Shown one piece after another: positions 5,986 to 8,882 of a stretch of DNA of 8,882 bases (the stretch's first letter is position 1; every line of letters begins with the position of its first letter). Made by a program: the position numbers and the translations under genes. The notes under the pieces were generated by a model. The model was not told where the DNA came from. It searched no databases and saw nothing but the letters and a program-made list of their open reading frames with translations. Location: assembly GCA_001873005.1 (NCBI GenBank), contig MNYE01000093.1, positions 1 through 8,882 on the forward strand. Reading direction: 5' to 3'. This DNA is from Dehalococcoidia bacterium CG2_30_46_9 (GTDB taxonomy: Bacteria; Chloroflexota; Dehalococcoidia; GIF9; AB-539-J10).

Positions 5986-6846
5986 CTAATGCATCCCCTT
6001 AACTAGGGCATCCAGAACTCGGTACATATTGTCAATGTAATCTTTGGCTAAAGGGTCTATGCATACCACTGTGCCACCAATTGCTTTGGCAATAGTGCTG
6101 GCACTTCTGGTATCAAATTGGGGCTCAGTAAACACTACTTTAATATTGTGTTCCTTAGCCTTCTGTACCAAATTGACAATGTCTTGAGCGCTGGGATTTT
6201 TCCCTTCGATATGTATTGCTATCTGCTCCAAACCATAGTCTCGGGCAAAATACCCCCAGGCTGGATGAAGGACCATGAAGTATTTGTTAGTGATGGTAAC
6301 TAATCTAGCCTCTATTTCTTTGTCCAGTTTATCAAGCTTCAAGAGGTATTCATACTTTTTGTTGACATAATATTCTTCATTTGTGGGGTCGACTTTGATT
6401 AAGCCATCGTAGATATTCTCCACCATTATCTTGGCGTTCCTAGGGGAAAGCCATGTGTGAGGGTCGTTATGAATTAAATCAATACCCTTAGAGCAATCAA
6501 TGAGTAACATATGCTTGTTAGCTGCTTCGATTCTGTCCATGTGAGCCAGCTCAAATTCCACCCCTGAGCCCATCATGGCATACATCTTGGCTTGCTTCAC
6601 CGCAGCAAGTTGGCTTGGAGTCGGGGCATAAGTGTGAGGATCTTGTCCTGGCGGCACCATAACAATAGCATCCACCTTTTCTCCTCCCACGCTTTGCACA
6701 AATTCAACCTGTGGCAATATAGTCACAACGATGCTTATTTTCCCAGTCACCTCACTCTTTGGTGCGCAAGAGATATCAAGAAGTGTCAGCAAGATAACCG
6801 GCAGCAAAATAATGGAAATCCAATTACATGACCAGTGTTTCTTCAT
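5986..6846 (-). CDS. znuA: Zinc ABC-transporter substrate-binding lipoprotein (ZnuA/TroA family)
   Basis: A 286-residue cluster A-I solute-binding lipoprotein that captures divalent metal outside the membrane and delivers it to an ABC permease. The N-terminus has a basic start, a hydrophobic stretch (about residues 9-23) and a lipobox-like LDISC, making Cys27 the likely lipidated residue. The mature part starts with SIVVTILPQVEFVQSVGG. Metal ligands are His71 (DPHTY), His130 (DPHTWLSP), His194 (LHPAWGYFA) and Asp264 (IDPLA). His as third ligand points to zinc, since manganese-type members usually have Glu there. The His-rich loop of many zinc-binding members is missing; only His126 lies in that region. 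The ATG overlaps the regulator's TGA (ATGA), so expression is tied to it. No permease or ATPase gene follows: the next gene is convergent. Confidence 0.9.
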   Translation of the reverse strand: MKKHWSCNWISIILLPVILLTLLDISCAPKSEVTGKISIVVTILPQVEFVQSVGGEKVDAIVMVPPGQDPHTYAPTPSQLAAVKQAKMYAMMGSGVEFELAHMDRIEAANKHMLLIDCSKGIDLIHNDPHTWLSPRNAKIMVENIYDGLIKVDPTNEEYYVNKKYEYLLKLDKLDKEIEARLVTITNKYFMVLHPAWGYFARDYGLEQIAIHIEGKNPSAQDIVNLVQKAKEHNIKVVFTEPQFDTRSASTIAKAIGGTVVCIDPLAKDYIDNMYRVLDALVKGMH

Positions 6847-7277
6847 GTATTCTCTTGCGATCCGTAACAGCTAGAGCAAAGTCCCGAAGATTCGGAGAAA
6901 TGATACTCAGCATGAAAGCCAAGATTCTGGGCAAATTTGTTTTCCTCATGGCATAATTCACTATCAGCAAATTCTTGAATGACTCCGCAGTGACGGCAGA
7001 CTACAAACCGATGACATCCTTCCTTATGACCCAGGTCACACTTCACAAATCCACCGGTGGACAAAATTTTGTGAGCCAGATTGAGGCGACAAAACAAATC
7101 AAGTATGCGGTAGATGGTAACATGGTTGAGATGTTTGCCCTGCTTGCCTAGAAGTCTCTGTATTTCATATGGTGAAAGTGGTTTTTGCGCTTTTTCTATG
7201 ACGTCAAGCACCTGCCTTCGAGGCTTGGTCACCTTATATCCCTTAACTTGCAAAACATGTATTGAATCTTGAACCAT
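6843..7277 (-). CDS. Fur-family metal regulator, probably Zur
   Basis: A 144-residue Fur-family repressor. Residues about 8-75 form the winged helix, with GYKVTKPRRQVLDVI and the recognition helix HVTIYRILDLF. The C-terminal dimer domain has two CxxC pairs, Cys94/Cys97 (CRHCG) and Cys134/Cys137 (CSSC), that hold structural zinc. His84, Cys88, His89, His110, His122 and His126 are available for sensing metal. The ATG at 7277 gives the usual family length; a longer reading from TTG 7451 would translate through its own promoter and is rejected. The stop overlaps the start of the ZnuA gene, which argues for zinc sensing (Zur) over iron or peroxide. A promoter ends 7 bases before the ATG and a palindrome overlaps its -35 box, so autorepression is likely. 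Confidence 0.88.
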   Translation of the reverse strand: MVQDSIHVLQVKGYKVTKPRRQVLDVIEKAQKPLSPYEIQRLLGKQGKHLNHVTIYRILDLFCRLNLAHKILSTGGFVKCDLGHKEGCHRFVVCRHCGVIQEFADSELCHEENKFAQNLGFHAEYHFSESSGLCSSCYGSQENT

Positions 7278-7284
7278 GGGCAAT

Positions 7285-7313
7285 ATTATACGACGACGAG
7301 GTGCTAAGTGCAA
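7285..7313 (-). promoter_or_regulatory. Promoter of the Fur-family/znuA operon, possibly leaderless
   Basis: On the minus strand a perfect TATAAT (7290-7285) lies 17 bases downstream of TTGCAC (7313-7308). Only 7 bases (ATTGCCC) separate the -10 box from the ATG at 7277, and no Shine-Dalgarno site fits in between. A start 7-8 bases past the -10 box would begin the mRNA at or next to the start codon. Boxes and spacing are seen directly; the start point is inferred. Confidence 0.65.
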
Positions 7314-7323
7314 CAATATTGCA
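7309..7323. promoter_or_regulatory. Candidate Fur/Zur operator, TGCAA-N5-TTGCA
   Basis: A 15-bp perfect inverted repeat with arms TGCAA (7309-7313) and TTGCA (7319-7323) overlaps the -35 box of the regulator's promoter. Fur-family repressors bind AT-rich palindromes of about this size placed across promoter elements. The sequence-to-regulator match is inference. Confidence 0.5.
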
Positions 7324-7428
7324 ATTAGGCCTTCTCTATTATCGCAAAGTTTGTGGCAGTCTACACGCCTAAATCTACCTGTGGCGGACTTCACAAAGCC
7401 CGAGAATGTTAAGCGAAGGCATATATAC

Positions 7429-7459
7429 CCATTGCAAAGGCAAAAATGCAATACAATGG
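7429..7459. repeat. Nested inverted repeats upstream of the Fur-family gene
   Basis: Outer arms CCATTG (7429-7434) and CAATGG (7454-7459) enclose a second inverted pair, TTGCA (7432-7436) and TGCAA (7447-7451), using the same half-site bases as the operator at 7309-7323. It lies about 170 bases upstream of the regulator's ATG. It could be a second weak operator, part of a divergent control region, or chance in AT-rich DNA. The rest of 7324-7534 shows no gene; a 10-bp palindrome CTAAATTTAG lies near 7491-7500. Confidence 0.3.
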
Positions 7460-7534
7460 TATTCTTAAGGAACTGAAATCCCTCTCTAATCTAAATTTAG
7501 GAAAGATTGCTAAGGAGGGAAAGAGATTCAGAAA

Positions 7535-8091
7535 ATGGATTCAAGGAGTGCTAGATGGATTGCTTCTGACGCAATTCACGAATTAGCAAGTAAAGCGGTT
7601 CAAGAAAGGCTATGGAATTGAGAAGGAATTTAGCATCGAGGAGCCCTGTGAAGGATTTACCTCAAGTCATAAGCGTATATATGTCCAGAACAACTGGCAT
7701 TAAGGAACATTGCGCTCGGTGCTTGCGAACCGAACGATGGAATGGAAGTGTAGTATTGATGATTGTTGACGCTGCCTTTACTTCTATTGGCCTTAATTAC
7801 TTTACTGCCGTAGTCCCCAGGGTGATGAAGTTTAAAGAAGAATTGGTTGATTGTGGCAAGGTTAAAGACCTTTAAAACCTGAGCAATCTCCCGGAAGAGC
7901 AAACAAAAAACATTTGGAGGAATAGGAGGTCCTGGCAAGCAGCAAAATCTGTCGCCTCTTATCTTTATGAACTCGGGAAAAGGTAAGGGTTGGATGAGCA
8001 AAGAGCCTTTTGGCTTTGGGCCGCTAATTCGCAGCTCGAAGGCTGGAGGGAAGACCCCATAGGCAAAATAGTGGAGTTGGCGTTACTATAG
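7535..8091 (+). pseudogene. Decayed gene of unrecognised family, in-frame stops and probable frameshift
   Basis: Fragment 1 starts at ATG 7535, after a strong AAGGAGGG site (7512-7519, 15 bases away), and gives 28 residues including IHELASKAVQERLW before TGA at 7619-7621. Fragment 2, in another frame, is protein-like from about 7730: SVVLMIVDAAFTSIGLNYF, VVPRVMKFKEELVDCG, stop TAA (7873-7875), NLPEEQTKNIWRNRRSW, ASYLYELGKR, stop TAA (7984-7986), then LDEQRAFWLWAANSQLEGW and EDPIGKIVELALL before TAG (8089-8091). Amphipathic, protein-like sequence continuing in one frame across two stops indicates a dead gene. I cannot name the family; the DPIGKI end resembles the lead-in to a helix-hairpin-helix in some hypothetical proteins, a weak guess. 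Fragments 1 and 2 may derive from two adjacent genes. Confidence 0.6.
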
Positions 8092-8152
8092 TCATTTGCA
8101 AAAATCAGAAACAGAGACCAAATTTTTCTTTGCGAGCCACTCGGTTAAGGCC

Positions 8153-8169
8153 TCTCAGAATCTCTGAGA
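8153..8169. repeat. Perfect 7-bp inverted repeat
   Basis: TCTCAGA (8153-8159) and TCTGAGA (8163-8169) pair perfectly around ATC. It lies between the decayed gene and the convergent iron-sulfur gene. No T tract follows on either strand. Confidence 0.5.
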
Positions 8170-8268
8170 TTCCTCTTCCCTCATCCTTTGCCATTATGGC
8201 ATGACAGGAAAACTTATTCAAGCTATTTCAGGGACTAGACACTAGCAACGCACTGTAAGCACATGCAA

Positions 8269-8285
8269 GGCTTTCCAGTAAAGCC
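8269..8285. repeat. Perfect 6-bp inverted repeat
   Basis: GGCTTT (8269-8274) and AAAGCC (8280-8285) pair around CCAGT. It is about 75 bases beyond the stop of the minus-strand iron-sulfur gene, a place where a terminator hairpin is expected, but the following bases are not T-rich. Confidence 0.45.
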
Positions 8286-8361
8286 AAACAACTGAGCGGA
8301 TTGTCGTCCCTTACCAACCGAGTTGCATAAAACTCAGTTCCGAGCGTCGAAGTTCAGCTCA

Positions 8362-8882
8362 TTAGAAGGGAGCGGGGCATTGATGTTGGCAAATGCTACA
8401 AAATCCAGCGGTGCCCTCCTGCCTCATAGCTCTGTCCACAGCCCGCTGGTTCTGCAAGGCCTCTTGATAATGCCGATAGTCGCCGGGACCTGGTGGGATA
8501 TCCACGCATCGTATCGAGCCCGATCCCTTCACCAATCCGGATATGCCGTAAGAGTGCCGGACTCTGTCTATTTTGGCGTACTTATACTCCTTCTCTCCAA
8601 TGACAGCTACGCGCGATTCAGACATCGACAAAGCTTGGGCCGGACAGTTTTTCACACAGAAGAATCCACAGCGATCCGGTTGACACAGCGCGGGCCCTTG
8701 ATACATGGGGCTGGGCTCCAGAGGGGCATTGGTGATAAGGGATATGAGCCTTACCCTAGGACCGAACCGGGGTGTTATCACTAAGTTACTCCAGCCGATC
8801 TCTCCTAGCCCAGCGGCTATGGCTGCATGCTTGTGTGAGAAATCTGCAAGCGCCTCACCTTGACGTAATCCGCGCCATCGAT
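8362..8882 (-). CDS. Epoxyqueuosine-reductase-like (QueG/COG1600-type) iron-sulfur protein, C-terminal part
   Basis: The frame is open to the right window edge, giving the last 172 residues; a GTG at 8781 inside it is not the start, because the upstream codons read HAAIAAGLGEIGWSNL, the conserved lead-in to VITPRFGPRVRL. This GLGxIG...TPxFGxRxR block is typical of QueG-like cobalamin/iron-sulfur proteins. A first cluster follows: CQPDRCGFFCVKNCPAQAL. The C-terminus has a single Cys (IRCVD) and then FCSICQHQCP just before the stop. The cysteine spacing in the first cluster (C-x4-C-x3-C-x3-CP) differs from the canonical C-x2-C-x2-C-x3-CP of QueG and reductive dehalogenases. It could therefore be a divergent relative with another substrate. 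Function beyond electron transfer is unknown. It converges on the decayed gene at 7535-8091. Confidence 0.75.
   Translation of the reverse strand, partial: RWRGLRQGEALADFSHKHAAIAAGLGEIGWSNLVITPRFGPRVRLISLITNAPLEPSPMYQGPALCQPDRCGFFCVKNCPAQALSMSESRVAVIGEKEYKYAKIDRVRHSYGISGLVKGSGSIRCVDIPPGPGDYRHYQEALQNQRAVDRAMRQEGTAGFCSICQHQCPAPF

Larger units (their letters stand above)
8092..8361. other. Gene-free stretch with several short inverted repeats
   Basis: No convincing gene on either strand. It holds hairpins at 8153-8169 and 8269-8285, plus a long-loop inverted pair AACTGAG (8290-8296)/CTCAGTT (8333-8339) and GAGTT (8320-8324)/AACTC (8331-8335). None has a T tract after it on the minus strand, so a terminator for the iron-sulfur gene ending at 8362 is possible but not evident. 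A 29-codon minus-strand reading (8194 to 8105) is protein-like but lacks a ribosome site. Confidence 0.5.

Noticed and set aside
7278..7451. N-terminal extension of the Fur-family protein to 202 residues from a TTG at 7451
   Set aside because: The extra 58 residues have no Fur-family counterpart and the segment contains the TATAAT promoter and operator palindrome. The ATG at 7277 gives a normal length.
7612..7875. An intact 87-residue gene starting at ATG 7612
   Set aside because: No ribosome site precedes it, and the protein-like reading continues in the same frame past its stop to 8091, which fits a pseudogene better.
8130..8170. tRNA-like D-arm (CACTCGGTTAAGGC)
   Set aside because: No matching acceptor stem, anticodon arm or T-arm could be placed around it on either strand.
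8105..8194. Minus-strand 29-residue reading MAKDEGRGISEILRGLNRV and onward
   Set aside because: The composition is protein-like but there is no ribosome site or promoter and no family match; too short to call a gene.
8323..8784. Plus-strand open frame of 153 codons
   Set aside because: Antisense shadow of the QueG-like iron-sulfur protein, whose minus-strand reading has conserved motifs continuing past 8784.

Overview
The window looks like a bacterial chromosome segment from a strict anaerobe of moderate GC content (mid-40s by eye). Bacterial -35/-10 promoters and Shine-Dalgarno sites rule against an archaeon. A stand-alone MetE-type catalytic domain next to methylthioadenosine phosphorylase, two ferredoxin-type proteins and a TIGR04076-like protein fit an anaerobic lineage such as Dehalococcoidia/Chloroflexota. 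That placement is inference from gene content, not proof.

Left part (1-1008): a remnant-like edge of uncertain coding status, then a well-formed promoter (TTGCAA-17 bp-TATAAT) driving a Phd/YefM-type antitoxin. The partner PIN-domain toxin is broken: its N-terminal 78 or so residues are followed, in another reading frame, by an intact family C-terminus, with the conserved middle missing.

Centre-left (1083-3419): three same-strand genes, a small TIGR04076-like protein, a metallo-beta-lactamase-fold hydrolase with a C-terminal winged helix, and, starting on the very next base, a protein joining an N-terminal winged helix, two unusual cysteine clusters and two [4Fe-4S] ferredoxin motifs. The last two look like a co-translated redox/hydrolase pair of unknown role.

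Centre (3550-5967): after an AT-rich imperfect inverted repeat come three overlapping genes: S-methyl-5'-thioadenosine phosphorylase, a MetE C-terminal-domain-like methionine synthase candidate without the N-terminal folate domain, and a THEP1-type nucleoside triphosphatase. The first two recycle and make methionine. The THEP1 gene carries two inverted copies of a 22-bp palindromic repeat, one read in frame inside the protein and one supplying its stop codon.

Centre-right (5986-7323, minus strand): a Fur-family (probably Zur) regulator overlaps the start of a zinc-binding ABC-transporter lipoprotein (ZnuA-type) by ATGA. The promoter is only 7 bases upstream of the regulator's start codon, so the mRNA may be leaderless, and its -35 box overlaps a TGCAA-N5-TTGCA palindrome that could be the operator. 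No permease or ATPase gene is adjacent.

Right part (7324-8882): a decayed gene with in-frame stops and a probable frameshift, a gene-free stretch with several short inverted repeats, and the C-terminal 172 residues of an epoxyqueuosine-reductase-like iron-sulfur protein running off the right end on the minus strand.
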